A stretch of DNA of 64,000 nucleotides, taken from NCBI RefSeq assembly GCF_000473165.1, contig NZ_KI421504.1, positions 2,749,563-2,813,562 on the forward strand, written 5' to 3'. Shown here piece after piece: positions 44,708-54,841 of the stretch. Positions within the stretch are counted from its first letter, which is position 1; each line of letters starts with the position of its first letter. The notes beneath the pieces were generated by a model. The model saw only the letters and a program-made list of their open reading frames with translations. It searched no databases and had not been told where the DNA came from. A program made the translations under genes and the position numbers. This DNA is from Leisingera aquimarina DSM 24565 (GTDB lineage: Bacteria > Pseudomonadota > Alphaproteobacteria > Rhodobacterales > Rhodobacteraceae).

Positions 44708-44926
44708 CTAACGTGCCCTTAACCGGTGCAGCACAAACAGCCTGATCGCTGACGCCAATCCGCAATCCTCGCCGCGGGTTTCATCAATTTCGGCAGCTAA
44801 ATCATTGATTGCACGGCCGTCCTGCGCGGCGATCTCGCGGAAGGCATCCCAGAATCCATCCTCCAGCGACACCGAGGTCCGGTGCCCGCGCAAGGTCAGA
44901 GAGTGCTTCTTGGGGCGGCTGCTCAT
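44708..44926 (-). CDS. ribbon-helix-helix domain protein
   Basis: A 72-aa protein with HRTSVSLEDGFWDAFREIA, a ribbon-helix-helix DNA-binding fold of the RHH_4 type. The start overlaps the preceding DUF4169 gene (ATGA). It lies downstream of fumC in a conserved fumC-DUF4169-RHH order. Confidence 0.85.
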   Translation of the reverse strand: MSSRPKKHSLTLRGHRTSVSLEDGFWDAFREIAAQDGRAINDLAAEIDETRGEDCGLASAIRLFVLHRLRAR

Positions 44927-45111
44927 TCGTCGCGCTTGTGGTCGTCCAGGCGCCGGACGTCTTGCGCGTTACGCGCCTTGTCCAATTCCTTTTCTGCTTT
45001 GGTCCGCCCGAAGGCCGCAGCGTTCTGATCAGCGCGGGCCTTTTTCTCGGCCCGCGCTTTTTCCTTTCTGTACCGGTTCAGATTGACCGGGCCTGAACCG
45101 GAGCCGGCCAT
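44923..45111 (-). CDS. DUF4169 family protein
   Basis: A 62-aa, highly charged protein (VNLNRYRKEKARAEKKARAD, ending RRLDDHKRDE), the DUF4169 pattern. Its start overlaps the fumC stop (TGATG). Function unknown; conserved next to fumC in Rhodobacterales. Confidence 0.85.
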   Translation of the reverse strand: MAGSGSGPVNLNRYRKEKARAEKKARADQNAAAFGRTKAEKELDKARNAQDVRRLDDHKRDE

Positions 45112-46505
45112 CAGTCCTTAGGCCCGATCATCTGCTCGGGGCGGACGGCTGCGTCGAATGTGGCCTCGTCGACAAAGCCCAGTGCAACCGCCTCTTCCTT
45201 CAGCGTGGTGCCGTTCTTATGCGCGGTTTTTGCGACCTTGGTGGCATTGTCGTAACCAATGGTCGGTGCAAGTGCTGTGACCAGCATCAGCGATTCTTTC
45301 ATCAGCTTATCGATACGAGGCTCGTTGGCTTCAATGCCGTTCAGCATCCGCTCGGTGAAGCTGTCCGCCGCATCGCCCAAGAGCTGGATTGATTGCAGCA
45401 GATTGTAGGACATCATCGGGTTGTAGACGTTCAGTTCGAAATGGCCTTGCGAACCTGCGAATTTGATCGCGGCGTCATTGCCCATCACATGGGCGGCCAC
45501 CTGGGTCAGTGCCTCTGCCTGGGTCGGGTTCACTTTGCCCGGCATGATCGACGATCCCGGCTCGTTCTCCGGCAGGATCAGCTCACCCAAGCCGGAGCGC
45601 GGGCCGGAGCCGAGGAAGCGGATGTCGTTGGCAATCTTGTAGCAGCTGCCCGCAATGGTGGCCAAAGCGCCGGACAGGAATACCATCGCGTCATGGGCGG
45701 CCAGTGCCTCGAACTTGTTCGGCGCGGTGACAAAGGGCAGGCCGGTGATTTCCGCCATATTGGCAGCAACGGTTTCGCCCCAGCCTTTTTGGGTGTTCAG
45801 ACCGGTGCCGACCGCAGTGCCGCCCTGTGCCAGCTCATAGATGCCGGGCATCGCCGCTTCGACCCGCGCCAGACCCTGGCGGATCTGATGCGCATAGCCG
45901 CCGAACTCCTGGCCCAGCGTCAGCGGGGTGGCGTCCTGGGTATGGGTGCGGCCGATCTTGATGATGTCCTTGAACGCCTCGGCTTTTGCCTCCAGCCCTT
46001 CGGCGAGCTTGGTCAGGCCGGGCACCAGCACGTCGCGAACGGACATCGCGGTGGCAATATGCATGGCGGTGGGGAAGGTATCGTTGGAAGACTGGCCCAT
46101 ATTGCAGTGATCGTTCGGATGCACCGGGTCCTTGGAGCCGATTGTGCCGCCCAGGATTTCAATCGCGCGGTTGGCAATCACTTCGTTGGAGTTCATGTTG
46201 GACTGGGTGCCGGAGCCGGTCTGCCAGACAACCAGCGGGAAGTTGTCGTCGAACTTGCCCGCAACCACCTCGCCGGCGGCCTGAATGACGGCATCGCCGA
46301 TCCTGCCGTCCAGCTTGCCCGAGGCTTTATTGGCCATGGCACAGGCCTGCTTGATCACCCCCAGCGCGCGGACGATGGCGACAGGCTGCTTTTCCCAGCC
46401 GATCGGGAAGTTCATGATTGAACGCTGGGTCTGTGCGCCCCAATACTTGTTTACGGGGACCTCAAGCGGGCCAAAGCTGTCGGTTTCGGTGCGGGTTTCG
46501 GACAT
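45111..46505 (-). CDS. fumC: class II fumarate hydratase
   Basis: A 464-aa TCA-cycle enzyme converting fumarate and malate. The start at 46505 gives [29 protein letters not shown]; longer frames are spurious. Signature [13 protein letters not shown], with [14 protein letters not shown] and [16 protein letters not shown] substrate loops. First gene of a three-gene operon. Confidence 0.96.
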   Translation of the reverse strand: MSETRTETDSFGPLEVPVNKYWGAQTQRSIMNFPIGWEKQPVAIVRALGVIKQACAMANKASGKLDGRIGDAVIQAAGEVVAGKFDDNFPLVVWQTGSGTQSNMNSNEVIANRAIEILGGTIGSKDPVHPNDHCNMGQSSNDTFPTAMHIATAMSVRDVLVPGLTKLAEGLEAKAEAFKDIIKIGRTHTQDATPLTLGQEFGGYAHQIRQGLARVEAAMPGIYELAQGGTAVGTGLNTQKGWGETVAANMAEITGLPFVTAPNKFEALAAHDAMVFLSGALATIAGSCYKIANDIRFLGSGPRSGLGELILPENEPGSSIMPGKVNPTQAEALTQVAAHVMGNDAAIKFAGSQGHFELNVYNPMMSYNLLQSIQLLGDAADSFTERMLNGIEANEPRIDKLMKESLMLVTALAPTIGYDNATKVAKTAHKNGTTLKEEAVALGFVDEATFDAAVRPEQMIGPKD

Positions 46506-46723
46506 CCGTCTTCTCTCCGTTGGGTATGCGGTTGTATGCCGTTTAGCCTGCGCACCGCTGCGGCGCAATTGGCCAGTTGCGCGCAGCATAGCCAAATGGC
46601 AGGTAAGGTATAGTGTCGAATTGGCGCAATCCAGTCCATGCCATTGCCGCAATCCATGCTATGCTTAGAGTGAGCGGGTCGGGTGGGAGTCGGGCAATTT
46701 TTGTATCCGGAAAGGAAAAGAAT

Positions 46724-47290
46724 ATGCCGATCCGTCTGTGTGCTGTTCTGTCGCTGAGATCCCTGGCGGCGCTTGCTTTGGCGGCCTGTGTGCTCTTGTC
46801 CGGCGCCGTGCAGGGGATTGCCGCCGGTATTGCGCAGTTTGCCGGTGAATATTCAGGCAGTGTCGATGTCGTCAAGGCTGATGGCGACACCGATCCCCGG
46901 GACATGAGCGTCATCATCCGTGAAATGAAGAAAGGGTTCACCATCAAATGGACCTCGACCACGGAGAAGGATGACGGCCGGAAGAAGACCAAAACCTATG
47001 AAATCGAGTTTCAGCATAGCGGGCGCAAAGGCGTCTACTCTGCAGCGATGACACGCAATGTGTTTGGTCATGCGGTGCCGCTGAACCCGATGGAAGGCGA
47101 GCCCTTTGTCTGGGGGCGCCTGATTGGCGATACGCTGACGGTCTTCTCGCTGTTTATTCACCCGAACGGCGACTACGAAATGCAGCAATATGACCGGACC
47201 CTCGCCGAGGGCGGGCTGGACCTGGTCTATATCTCGCGCCTGAATGGCGCGCCGCGCCGCAAGCTGGAAACCTTCCTGGCTAAGCAATAA
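46724..47290 (+). CDS. secreted protein, unknown
   Basis: A 188-aa protein with a ribosome site AAAGGAAAAG before the ATG at 46724 and a signal peptide (LRSLAALALAACVLLSGAVQGIAA). The mature part is beta-rich (FAGEYSGSVDVVKADG...FTIKWTST). No family assigned; common in roseobacters by my impression. Confidence 0.7.
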   Translation: MPIRLCAVLSLRSLAALALAACVLLSGAVQGIAAGIAQFAGEYSGSVDVVKADGDTDPRDMSVIIREMKKGFTIKWTSTTEKDDGRKKTKTYEIEFQHSGRKGVYSAAMTRNVFGHAVPLNPMEGEPFVWGRLIGDTLTVFSLFIHPNGDYEMQQYDRTLAEGGLDLVYISRLNGAPRRKLETFLAKQ

Positions 47291-47326
47291 TCCTGGCATT
47301 GGGCCAAGCATGAGTCCGGGCATGAA

Positions 47327-47352
47327 AAAGGCAGCCAGTCAGGCTGCCTGAT
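47327..47352. terminator. bidirectional hairpin terminator
   Basis: AGGCAGCC AGT(C) AGGCTGCCT stem preceded by AAAA and between the convergent secreted-protein and sspB genes. Confidence 0.65.
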
Positions 47353-47376
47353 ACTGGGCCATGGGCGCCGCGTTGT

Positions 47377-47850
47377 CTATTTGCGGAAGCTGTCCAGCGA
47401 CACGACATCCGCGTCTTTTTTGTCTTCTTCATGTTCTTCGGCGTGGTCCGGTTCCTCATCGGGATCCGTCACCGCGGAAAAGCCTTCCGGTTCTTCATCG
47501 GCGGACTCGAACCGCAGTCCGAATTCCACAGACGGGTCCACAAAGGTGCGGATTGCGTCATAGGGGATATAGAGCGGTTCCGGGGAATCGCCGAAATTCA
47601 GTGTGACCGCAAAGCCGTCTTCATCCACGGTCAGATTGTCGAACCAATGCTGCATGACCACGGTCATTTCACCGGGATAACGGTCGGACAGCCAATCGGC
47701 CAGCTCCACATCCGGGTGGGCTGTGTCGAAGGTGATGAAAAAGTGGTGGTTACCAGGCAGGCCATTGTCGGAGATATCCTGCAGCACGGTCCGGATCAGG
47801 CCGCGCATGGCAGAGTGCATCAGGTTGCCATAGTCGATTTCACGGGACAT
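47377..47850 (-). CDS. sspB: SspB-type ClpXP adaptor
   Basis: A 157-aa protein, the alphaproteobacterial SspB type: DYGNLMHSAMRGLIRTVLQD, FFITFDTAHPDVELADWL, MTVVMQHWFDNLTV, with a long acidic linker and a C-terminal ClpX-binding tail (DADVVSLDSFRK). It delivers ssrA-tagged proteins to ClpXP. Confidence 0.93.
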   Translation of the reverse strand: MSREIDYGNLMHSAMRGLIRTVLQDISDNGLPGNHHFFITFDTAHPDVELADWLSDRYPGEMTVVMQHWFDNLTVDEDGFAVTLNFGDSPEPLYIPYDAIRTFVDPSVEFGLRFESADEEPEGFSAVTDPDEEPDHAEEHEEDKKDADVVSLDSFRK

Positions 47851-47967
47851 GCAGTCACCCTTTGTTCATTTGTTCCCAGCATAGGAGATTCTGGCGGAAA
47901 CAAAAGGGCAGCCTTTTCGCGGAACAAAAATTTATTGCTGCTGACAGCGCTCTGCAGGCATTGGCAG

Positions 47968-49239
47968 TCAGCTGATTGCAAACGGGAATTCCGCAATGGC
48001 CAGGCCGGCTGCCGCCATCACTGCCAGCAGCAGCAGCATATTGCCGCGAACCATCCAGGCGGCAAGCGGCGCCAGCAGAACCAGCAGAACCGCGGAGCTG
48101 TTCATGCTGCTCCAGACCGGGACAGGCATGTGCAGAATGCCGGCCTCAAACACGTGGGTTCCGGTAAAGGCCACATGCATCATGAACCAAACTGACAGGT
48201 TCAGAATGACACCGGCAACCGTGGCCGTTACCGCCTTCAGCGCCATACCAAGCCGCGGATGCGCGGCTATGCGCTCCACATAAGGGGCCGCGGCGAAGAT
48301 CCACAGAAAACACGGCATGAAAGTCGCCCAAAGCGCCACCGCGCCGGCGGCCAGGAACAGCCCGGACCCGCCCTTCGTCAGGCCTGACAGCATGGCGACA
48401 AACTGGGTGACCAGGATCAGCGGGCCAGGGGTTGTTTCGGCCAGACCCAAAGCATCAATCATCTGCCCGGCAGTGATCCAGCCGAATTGGCTCACCACGG
48501 TCTGGCTGATATAGGCCAGCACCGCATAGGCGCCGCCAAAGGTGACAACGGCGAGTTTGGAAAAGAACCAGCCGATGTCCGCCAAAAACCCGGCTCCAGA
48601 CAGTGACAGGGCAATCAGCGGCAGCAACCACAACCCGCCCCAAACCGCAATGGTGCGCAGGGTGCTGCCGTTGCGGGCAGGCGTGCGGTGTGCGGGGTCT
48701 CCGGGGCTGCTGTCTTTGCGCAGCAAGCCAATGCAGGCGGCGGCCAGCACCACCAGTGGAAACGGCATGTTCAGCAGGAACAGCGCGGTAAAGCCAAACC
48801 CTGCCAGTGCCCAGTCCAGCGGATGGTTCAGGGCCTTGCCGGCCAACCGCCGCAACGCCTGCAGGATAATGACAACCACTGCCGCCTTGACCCCCAGAAA
48901 CGCCGATTGCACTGCGGGCAGGGTGCCGTATTGCGCATAAAGCCAGACCAGCGCCGCAATGACAGCCGCACCGGGCAACACAAACAGCAGCCCCGCCAGC
49001 AGCCCGCCGGCGGTGCCGCGCATCCGCCAGCCGGTATAGGTTGCCAGCTGCATTGCCTCCGGTCCCGGCAGCAGCATGCAAAAGGACAGCCCCCGCAGAA
49101 AGCTCTCCTCGCTCAGCCAGGGCCGGTCTTCAACCAGTTCCTTGTGCATCACCGAAATCTGCGCCGCGGGGCCGCCAAAGCTCAGCACCCCGATGCGCCC
49201 GAAGACACGGAACATCTCCGTCCAGCATGGCTGGCTCAT
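47968..49239 (-). CDS. chrA: chromate transporter ChrA
   Basis: A 423-aa membrane protein of the CHR family with two homologous halves: VFGRIGVLSFGGPAAQISVMH and LAVVTFGGAYAVLAYISQ. ChrA exports chromate using the proton gradient. The start overlaps the end of the chrB-like gene by ATGA. Confidence 0.92.
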   Translation of the reverse strand: MSQPCWTEMFRVFGRIGVLSFGGPAAQISVMHKELVEDRPWLSEESFLRGLSFCMLLPGPEAMQLATYTGWRMRGTAGGLLAGLLFVLPGAAVIAALVWLYAQYGTLPAVQSAFLGVKAAVVVIILQALRRLAGKALNHPLDWALAGFGFTALFLLNMPFPLVVLAAACIGLLRKDSSPGDPAHRTPARNGSTLRTIAVWGGLWLLPLIALSLSGAGFLADIGWFFSKLAVVTFGGAYAVLAYISQTVVSQFGWITAGQMIDALGLAETTPGPLILVTQFVAMLSGLTKGGSGLFLAAGAVALWATFMPCFLWIFAAAPYVERIAAHPRLGMALKAVTATVAGVILNLSVWFMMHVAFTGTHVFEAGILHMPVPVWSSMNSSAVLLVLLAPLAAWMVRGNMLLLLAVMAAAGLAIAEFPFAIS

Positions 49240-50057
49240 GCCTTGCGGTCCGCGGGCCAGTCGTGGCCCTCATTCTGGCCGTCGCGGGCCCAACGGTAAA
49301 GCGCATCATAAAGGGTCATGCCTGCCTCAAGCTGCTGATGATCGTCCTTGAACTGGCGTGACAGCCCGACCGAGAGCGCCAGAAGCCCGGCCGCCTCGGG
49401 GGCCAGATCGTGCCGGTTGGTGTCGGCGCCTCTCACAACCAGGGACAGCCTGTCAAGCGCCGGTGTCCTGAGGCCGAACTCATCCAGCATGGTATCAAAA
49501 GTGCAAAGCGGCCCGCGATGGGACCAGAACACATCTTCGACATCAAACGGCGTGGCGCCAAAGCGGTCTGCAACGCCGGCCACCTCGGACGGCGAGACAA
49601 ACAGAAGGCGCGCATTCGGATCCACAAAGCGGCGGATCAGCCAGGGGCAGGCGATGCGGTCGATCTTGGGCCGGTGGCGGGTCACCCACAGGGTGCTGCT
49701 GCCTGCGGGGGCGGGCAGGGCGCTGGCCGGGATCCGCGGTGCGTCTTTCAGGCTGCGCCAGCCAAACATGCCGCCCTGCAGGTATTCCGTCTCAACCCCG
49801 TCATTGCGCAGCCACGCGGCCAGGCCTTGCGACAGTTTGATGCCCTTCTGGCAGATCACCACGCAACGCCGCCCGCCAAGCCGGGCCTTGAGGCCGTCGA
49901 TGTCCCGATGGGGATGGCGAAAGGAGCCGGGGATCAGAAAAGGATCCGCGGCAAAGTCCTCGTCAATGCAGATATCGACCAGAACCGGAGCGGCTGGTGT
50001 GCCGATCAGGCGCAAGAGCTGGGCTGGGGTGATTTCATTCGGGGCAGCCATAAGCAT
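49236..50057 (-). CDS. rhodanese fused to ChrB-type chromate resistance domain
   Basis: A 273-aa protein: rhodanese domain at residues ~1-105 (with Cys in VVICQKGIKLSQ) and a ChrB C-terminal domain at ~120-265 (WVTRHRPKIDRIACPWLIRRFVDP). It is translated just before chrA with overlap. It probably senses or processes chromate/sulfur stress; direct regulation of chrA is an inference. Confidence 0.85.
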   Translation of the reverse strand: MLMAAPNEITPAQLLRLIGTPAAPVLVDICIDEDFAADPFLIPGSFRHPHRDIDGLKARLGGRRCVVICQKGIKLSQGLAAWLRNDGVETEYLQGGMFGWRSLKDAPRIPASALPAPAGSSTLWVTRHRPKIDRIACPWLIRRFVDPNARLLFVSPSEVAGVADRFGATPFDVEDVFWSHRGPLCTFDTMLDEFGLRTPALDRLSLVVRGADTNRHDLAPEAAGLLALSVGLSRQFKDDHQQLEAGMTLYDALYRWARDGQNEGHDWPADRKA

Positions 50058-50192
50058 GTCTCCTCGCGAGCAAGGTTAACATGCGAACCTTGGGCTTGTC
50101 GCCTCACGGGGCGTTCGCGGTTGTCCCCATGCATCCTTAAAACCGCATTTACCGCAGCTTTGTCAAGATCGCACCGGGCGGGCAATGCACCG

Positions 50193-50756
50193 TCACCTCA
50201 ACCGTTCGCCAGTCATGCAAACCGCGAGGGCCTCGGGCGGCAGCTGGCCCAGTTTCTCAAACATCCGGAAGTAATCCATATTGGAGTGCAATTCGGCGAT
50301 CTTGCCATCCTCCACCCGTGCCATTATCTGGCCAGTGATCTGAAAAGGCGCACCCGTTCTGGGGTCGCTGGTACTGGCCAGCAGCCGGGCCGACACCCAG
50401 TCTGCGGTTTCCATTGCATGGGTGAGCGTGACCGATACAGGTCCCAGCAGGTTGCGCAGCGCTGCGACCACTTCGCCATAGTCGCATTCCGGTTCCGCCA
50501 GCGCCGAGACTGCGCCGGAAATCAACGTGCCCGGGGTCATCACCTCGGCAACAGCGTCCATATTCCCTTTGCACCAAACCTCATCAAACCAGTAATGCAG
50601 CAACCGGGTCAAAGGCATGCCGGCCGGGTTTGCGGGATCATACGGGGCCGCCATGGCAGTGCTGCGTTCCGCATTCTTTTGCAGCTGGCCGGCTGCAGGC
50701 TCCGCCCTGCGCGGGGACACAGTGGCAATCTCGGGTTTTCTGATAGATTTGGACAT
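50193..50756 (-). CDS. SnoaL-like/NTF2-fold protein
   Basis: A 187-aa protein whose residues ~45-170 fit the NTF2-like polyketide-cyclase/ester-cyclase fold (LTRLLHYWFDEVWCKGNMDA, ITGQIMARVEDGKIAELHSNMDYFRMFEKLG). The first 35 residues are probably an unstructured leader or a misplaced start. Substrate unknown. Confidence 0.75.
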   Translation of the reverse strand: MSKSIRKPEIATVSPRRAEPAAGQLQKNAERSTAMAAPYDPANPAGMPLTRLLHYWFDEVWCKGNMDAVAEVMTPGTLISGAVSALAEPECDYGEVVAALRNLLGPVSVTLTHAMETADWVSARLLASTSDPRTGAPFQITGQIMARVEDGKIAELHSNMDYFRMFEKLGQLPPEALAVCMTGERLR

Positions 50757-51746
50757 ATTGATCCTGGGTGCGTTACTGGCCGGGCAGACGGCGGCAAGGA
50801 CGGGCTGTCCGCTGACCGGCTTCGGTTCAGGTATCTCAGGTACAGCTGCGGCAAGCAGATTTGAACCGCCATTGCGATGATTTCCGTCAGCTTGACGTGA
50901 CAGCGCTATAGTTTCTGAGCGGAAAGTGCAGGTTTCTGTTGCCAGGTACCTGCGACCCCCGCCTTACACTGCTAGGCGCAAGGACTTAAGTTCGGCGATT
51001 AGAACTGCTTACGCAGCCAGAGCCATTGCCGGAGCACGATTGATATAGCGGGTGTGGAGAAAAACCATTTTAAGTAGAAGATCACTTCTTGTGCTAAATA
51101 GTTAGGTACAAACAGAATAGCGGGCAACCTGGCGAAACGGGGTTGGACCTTTCGCAGGCTGGCGCCGTTCCATCACCCTACGTCGTGTGCGTAAAAGAAT
51201 ATTGGTGAAAGCTCCACAGACCCCGATGAATGTTCAGATTTTGACCTGAACTGACAAGGCATCCTTCAGATGCTGCGCCATAAAGCTCCGCAATGAGGCT
51301 GATGATCACGAGAACAATTTCGAAATGCAGCCGCTTCAGCAGGACCTGGCCAGAAGTGTAGGAGATCGATACCAGTCTCAACAGTGCACCCAAAGCTGCA
51401 TGCATTTGACCAAAAGGCTGCTACTAAGTTGTAGAACACCTGCGAACGCAGTTGATCTCGGATGTCGTTTCCTTTGATGGTAGCAAATAAGTAACCGGCG
51501 CCTGCGCCCCACGTTGTTGTGCCAATGCCGTATTGCGAGATCTTGCCCATCTCACAGTGGGGAGTGTGTTTCGCACAGTGCATTACAAATTCGTATCTCA
51601 ATTCGTTGGGTGTCGATACATGGCCAGGCCCTCGTGTGGAGAAAATCGAACGAGAATCCCGGTCTGGAAATGTATCAAAACGTATCCTTGAGTTGCAGTC
51701 ATGCGCTGGCTAGCTAGATAAATCGGAGGCAAAGGGAGCTGTTTTG
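50757..51746. other. long non-coding or decayed region
   Basis: About 1 kb with lower GC than the core. Open frames (for example 51266-51601 on the minus strand) have irregular composition, no ribosome sites I trust and no known motif. It marks the edge of the accessory block that runs to the window end. Confidence 0.45.
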
Positions 51747-52070
51747 ATGCGCCATAAAGCGGGGAAATTGTGGACATCGCTGGCGCTAGCACTGGTGCTG
51801 GCGTTGTCCGCGCTTTTTGCGCCCCTGACCGCAGAAGCAGAAGACCAGTCTGAGGGAGTTTCTGTTGCACAGCATGAAACTGTAGACGGGCACAGCCATT
51901 CCAGCCCCGGCCCCTGCCACAAGGCTGCGGCCTGTGAAGCGCCTGTTGCGCTGCAGTTATGGCAGAAGGTTTCCATTGCTGAAAAAGCAGGAAAGCTGGC
52001 TGTTGTATTGAAGGATTTCGGTCTGGCTTCCGCGGCGCCCGAAGCGCATCTTCCGCCTCCTAAAGCGTGA
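51747..52070 (+). CDS. small exported His/Cys-containing protein
   Basis: A 107-aa protein with a signal peptide (LWTSLALALVLALSALFA, cleaved after AEA) and a mature part with DGHSHSSPGPCHKAAACEA, a possible metal-binding segment. It resembles small periplasmic proteins near copper genes, such as the one at 63190-63594. Function unknown. Confidence 0.5.
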   Translation: MRHKAGKLWTSLALALVLALSALFAPLTAEAEDQSEGVSVAQHETVDGHSHSSPGPCHKAAACEAPVALQLWQKVSIAEKAGKLAVVLKDFGLASAAPEAHLPPPKA

Positions 52071-52262
52071 TCCTAAGCGTCTGACCCCTCTGCTTGCTTT
52101 TCCCTCCGCTTGAGAGCAGCAGCTTGCATGCATTTTCCAGCTCAATCCGGAGCGAACGCTTAATCGGCTGGCCCTGGCGCGCTCAATCGCTGCGTTTGCG
52201 AATGTCTGCAGTGGACCTCTGACCACCATCTCACGACATCTCAATTAAACTAAGGACTGACG

Positions 52263-52379
52263 ATGCCACCCAACGCAACTTGGTGCGCGGCTATTGCCGA
52301 CGCTGCTCTTGCCCCTCAGGCAGCAGCACCTCAGCGTGGCAGTTTCAATGAGGCTGCCGCATTTTTTCTCTCATTCTGA
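52263..52379 (+). CDS. possible 38-aa peptide upstream of an ABC gene
   Basis: An ATG with AAGGA six bases upstream opens a 38-codon frame (MPPNATWCAAIADAALAPQ, ending FFLSF). It ends 12 bases before the ABC transmembrane gene. It may be a leader or precursor peptide, or chance. Confidence 0.3.
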   Translation: MPPNATWCAAIADAALAPQAAAPQRGSFNEAAAFFLSF

Positions 52380-52391
52380 AGACCGATTTCA

Positions 52392-53621
52392 ATGCCTCCC
52401 GAGCACACTTCTCCGCACTACCATTCTTTTGCCCTTGAGACCGCCAATTGGCTGGGCTTCAGATATGGTGAAACCTCCCCGGAATGGGTGCATCCGGCGA
52501 TGCATCTGGTTTTGCTGCTGGCCCCGGCGCTTCTGGCAGTCTGCGCTGCCACTCTGCTCGGCCGGGTGCTCCACCTGCGGCTGTCGCATTCCACCGCAAG
52601 CCTGGTTAAGCCGACTAACGATCACTTCGCCGGCCTTGACTGCAACCTGATTGCCCACATTGTCCGGACCACGCGCCGCCAGCAGTTTTTCCTACTGCTT
52701 CTAAGCCTGTCACTGCTGCCAGTCCTGTATCTATCACTGGAACTGCCCAAGCAGATAGTGAACAACGTCCTGAGCAAATCGCACACGCCGCTGAGCCTGT
52801 TGGGATACGACCTCACCGCCACACAGCATCTGGCAGTTTTGAGCGGTGTTTTTCTGCTGGCGATCACGCTGAACGGCGTCGGGAAGTACCTACTTAACGT
52901 GCTAAAAGGGCGGCTCGCTGAACGCTGCCTTAGACGTCTACGGCTGCTTACCTACCGCCATTGGCGCAAACATACCTGGGGCACCCGCAAAAGCGAGCTT
53001 CCGCAGGTTCTGGGGCAGGAAGCTGAACCGATTGGCGGATTTTCAGCAGATCTGGTGGCGCTTCCGGTTACCCAGGGCGGAACGCTGATCACGATCCTGC
53101 TGTTCATGTTCATGCAGGATCCAATCCTGGGCGCGGCTGCTCTAACCATTTTGCCGCTGCAGCTTTTTCTGCTGCCCTTTCTGCAGCGGATCGTGAACCG
53201 GCTGAGCCGGGAGCGCATTCAGGAAATGCGGAATCTTGCACGTGGTTTGGCAGGGCAGCTGAACCCGTCACAGGACCGTCCCGGCGAGGTTCTGGCAACC
53301 GCTGCCTCTCTGCGGCAGCTAGAGCATATCCGCAGGCGCATCCATCGGGTGAAGTTCTTTACTAAAGCGCTGAACAATTTCCTGACCGCGCTGACGCCGT
53401 TTCTGTTCTATTCTCTGGGGGGCTACTTTGTCCTTGAGGAGCGCATTACTCTGGGCGCACTGATCGCGGTGCTGGCGGCGCACAAGGATTTCTCAGCTCC
53501 GCTTAAGGAGCTGTTCCGATTCTACCAGCAGCTTGAAGACACAAAAATACGCTACAAAGAGGTTCTGCGTTTTCTGATGGAACAGGAGGAAGAGGACAAA
53601 AAGACGTCAGCGAACGGCTGA
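52392..53621 (+). CDS. ABC exporter transmembrane domain without ATPase domain
   Basis: A 409-aa protein. After a hydrophobic N-terminal helix (residues ~38-65), residues ~100-390 form an ABC type-1 exporter membrane domain (LLLLSLSLLPVLYLSLELPKQIVN, LVALPVTQGGTLITILLFM, GALIAVLAAHKDFSAPLKEL). Family members I recall carry a nucleotide-binding domain after this point; here the gene stops with EEEDKKTSANG and an IS481 end begins 20 bases later, so the ATPase part was probably lost. As it stands it could not drive transport alone. Confidence 0.7.
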   Translation: MPPEHTSPHYHSFALETANWLGFRYGETSPEWVHPAMHLVLLLAPALLAVCAATLLGRVLHLRLSHSTASLVKPTNDHFAGLDCNLIAHIVRTTRRQQFFLLLLSLSLLPVLYLSLELPKQIVNNVLSKSHTPLSLLGYDLTATQHLAVLSGVFLLAITLNGVGKYLLNVLKGRLAERCLRRLRLLTYRHWRKHTWGTRKSELPQVLGQEAEPIGGFSADLVALPVTQGGTLITILLFMFMQDPILGAAALTILPLQLFLLPFLQRIVNRLSRERIQEMRNLARGLAGQLNPSQDRPGEVLATAASLRQLEHIRRRIHRVKFFTKALNNFLTALTPFLFYSLGGYFVLEERITLGALIAVLAAHKDFSAPLKELFRFYQQLEDTKIRYKEVLRFLMEQEEEDKKTSANG

Positions 53622-53693
53622 CATCCATTGCAGAACACGCGACTTGATCTGACATTTCTGCTCTTCAGGAGCGCAAGCAAGGAGTGCCGATCA

Positions 53694-54836
53694 ATGACGA
53701 GTATTCAGGACAAGATCATCAAGCCGAAGCTGAGGCTGCTGGAGCCTGCGAAGCAGCTCGGCAGCGTTTCGCAGGCCTGCAAGGTGATGGGGTGCAGCCG
53801 GGACAGCTGCTACCGCTTCATGGAGCTCTATGAACAGGGCGGCGGGCAGGCGCTGATGGATCTCAGCCGCCGCAAGCCGATCCTGAAGAACCGGGTGCCG
53901 GAGCACGTTGAGCGGGCGGTGATCGAACTGGCGATTGAAAATCCGGCGCCGGGGCAGAAGCGCGCCTCGCGGGAACTCCAGCAGCAGGGCATCATGGTGT
54001 CATCTTCCGGCGTCCGCTCGATCTGGCTGCGCGACGGTCTGGAGGCCATGAAGAAACGCCTCAAGGCATTGGAAGGCCCGTGCCGCCCAGGACGGCATCC
54101 TGCTCACCGAGGCGCAGATGGCCGCGCTGGAGAAGGCCCGGCAGAAGAAGGGGGCGCATGGCGAGATCGAAAGCCGCCATCCGGGCTATCCCGGCAGCCA
54201 GGGCACCTATTACCTGGGCACGATGAAGGGAGTGGGACGCATCTGCCAGCAGACCTTCATCGAGACCTATGCGCGGGTGGCGGCCGGTAAGCTCTGCACC
54301 GGGAAAAACGGCGATCACCGCCGCCGGCCTGCTGAATGACAGGGTTATCCCCTTCTTTGCCGGACACGGCATCAGCCTGTTGCGCATCCTGACGGGCCGC
54401 GGCACCGAATATTGCGGCAAAGCCGGAAGCCATGCCTATCAGCTCTACTTGGCGGCCGGGGACTTGGACCACACGAGAGCCAAGGCGAACAGCCCCCAGA
54501 GTGAGACCGTAAGGCAATCGATCCAGTTGATCGATTGCAGGGCGAACGGGATCTGCGAGCGCTTCCACCGGACCATCAAGGATGAGTTCTGCGACATCGC
54601 CTTCCGCAAGAAGCTCTACCGGCCGGTGGAGGAATTGCAGGTGGACCTGGACGCCTGGCTGGCCAGATACAACGAGCAGCGGCCGCAATTCGGGAAGATA
54701 CCGCTATGGCAAGACGCCTATGCAGACCTTCCGCGAAACGCTGCATATTGCCAGGGACAAGACGATCACGGCTTCCGATCCATCGGACAGTCGGCAACCC
54801 ATTCTCAGCACAGAGAACTGAGATGCCTGTCAGATC
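53694..54836 (+). pseudogene. IS481-type transposase, frameshifted
   Basis: Starts MTSIQDKIIKPKLRLLEPAKQLGS with the family helix-turn-helix (SQACKVMGCSRDSCYRFMEL). Three single-base additions break the frame (after KALEG, at CTGKNG and at RPQF), and a 42-bp hairpin insert in SPQ/NGICERFH adds 14 codons in frame. The DDE core pieces (GTMKGVG, FFAGHGISLLRILTGRGTEYCGK, NGICERFHRTIKDEF) are all present but split among frames. Confidence 0.85.
54501..54542 (+). repeat. hairpin micro-insertion family B, copy E8 (in IS481 transposase)
   Basis: 42 bp: starts GTGAGACCGTAAG, then stem GCAATCGATC/GATCGATTGC with CAGTT loop, ends AGGG. Inserted after CCCAGA; deleting it rejoins SPQ-TNGICERFH. In frame, no stop. 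Confidence 0.7.
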
Positions 54837-54841
54837 AAGTC

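Larger units (their letters stand above)
53641..54841 (+). mobile_element. IS481-type insertion sequence, decayed
   Basis: About 1.2 kb between inverted ends sharing GACTTGATCTGACA (53641-53654 and complement at 54828-54841). Sits 20 bases after the ABC gene stop. Confidence 0.8.
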
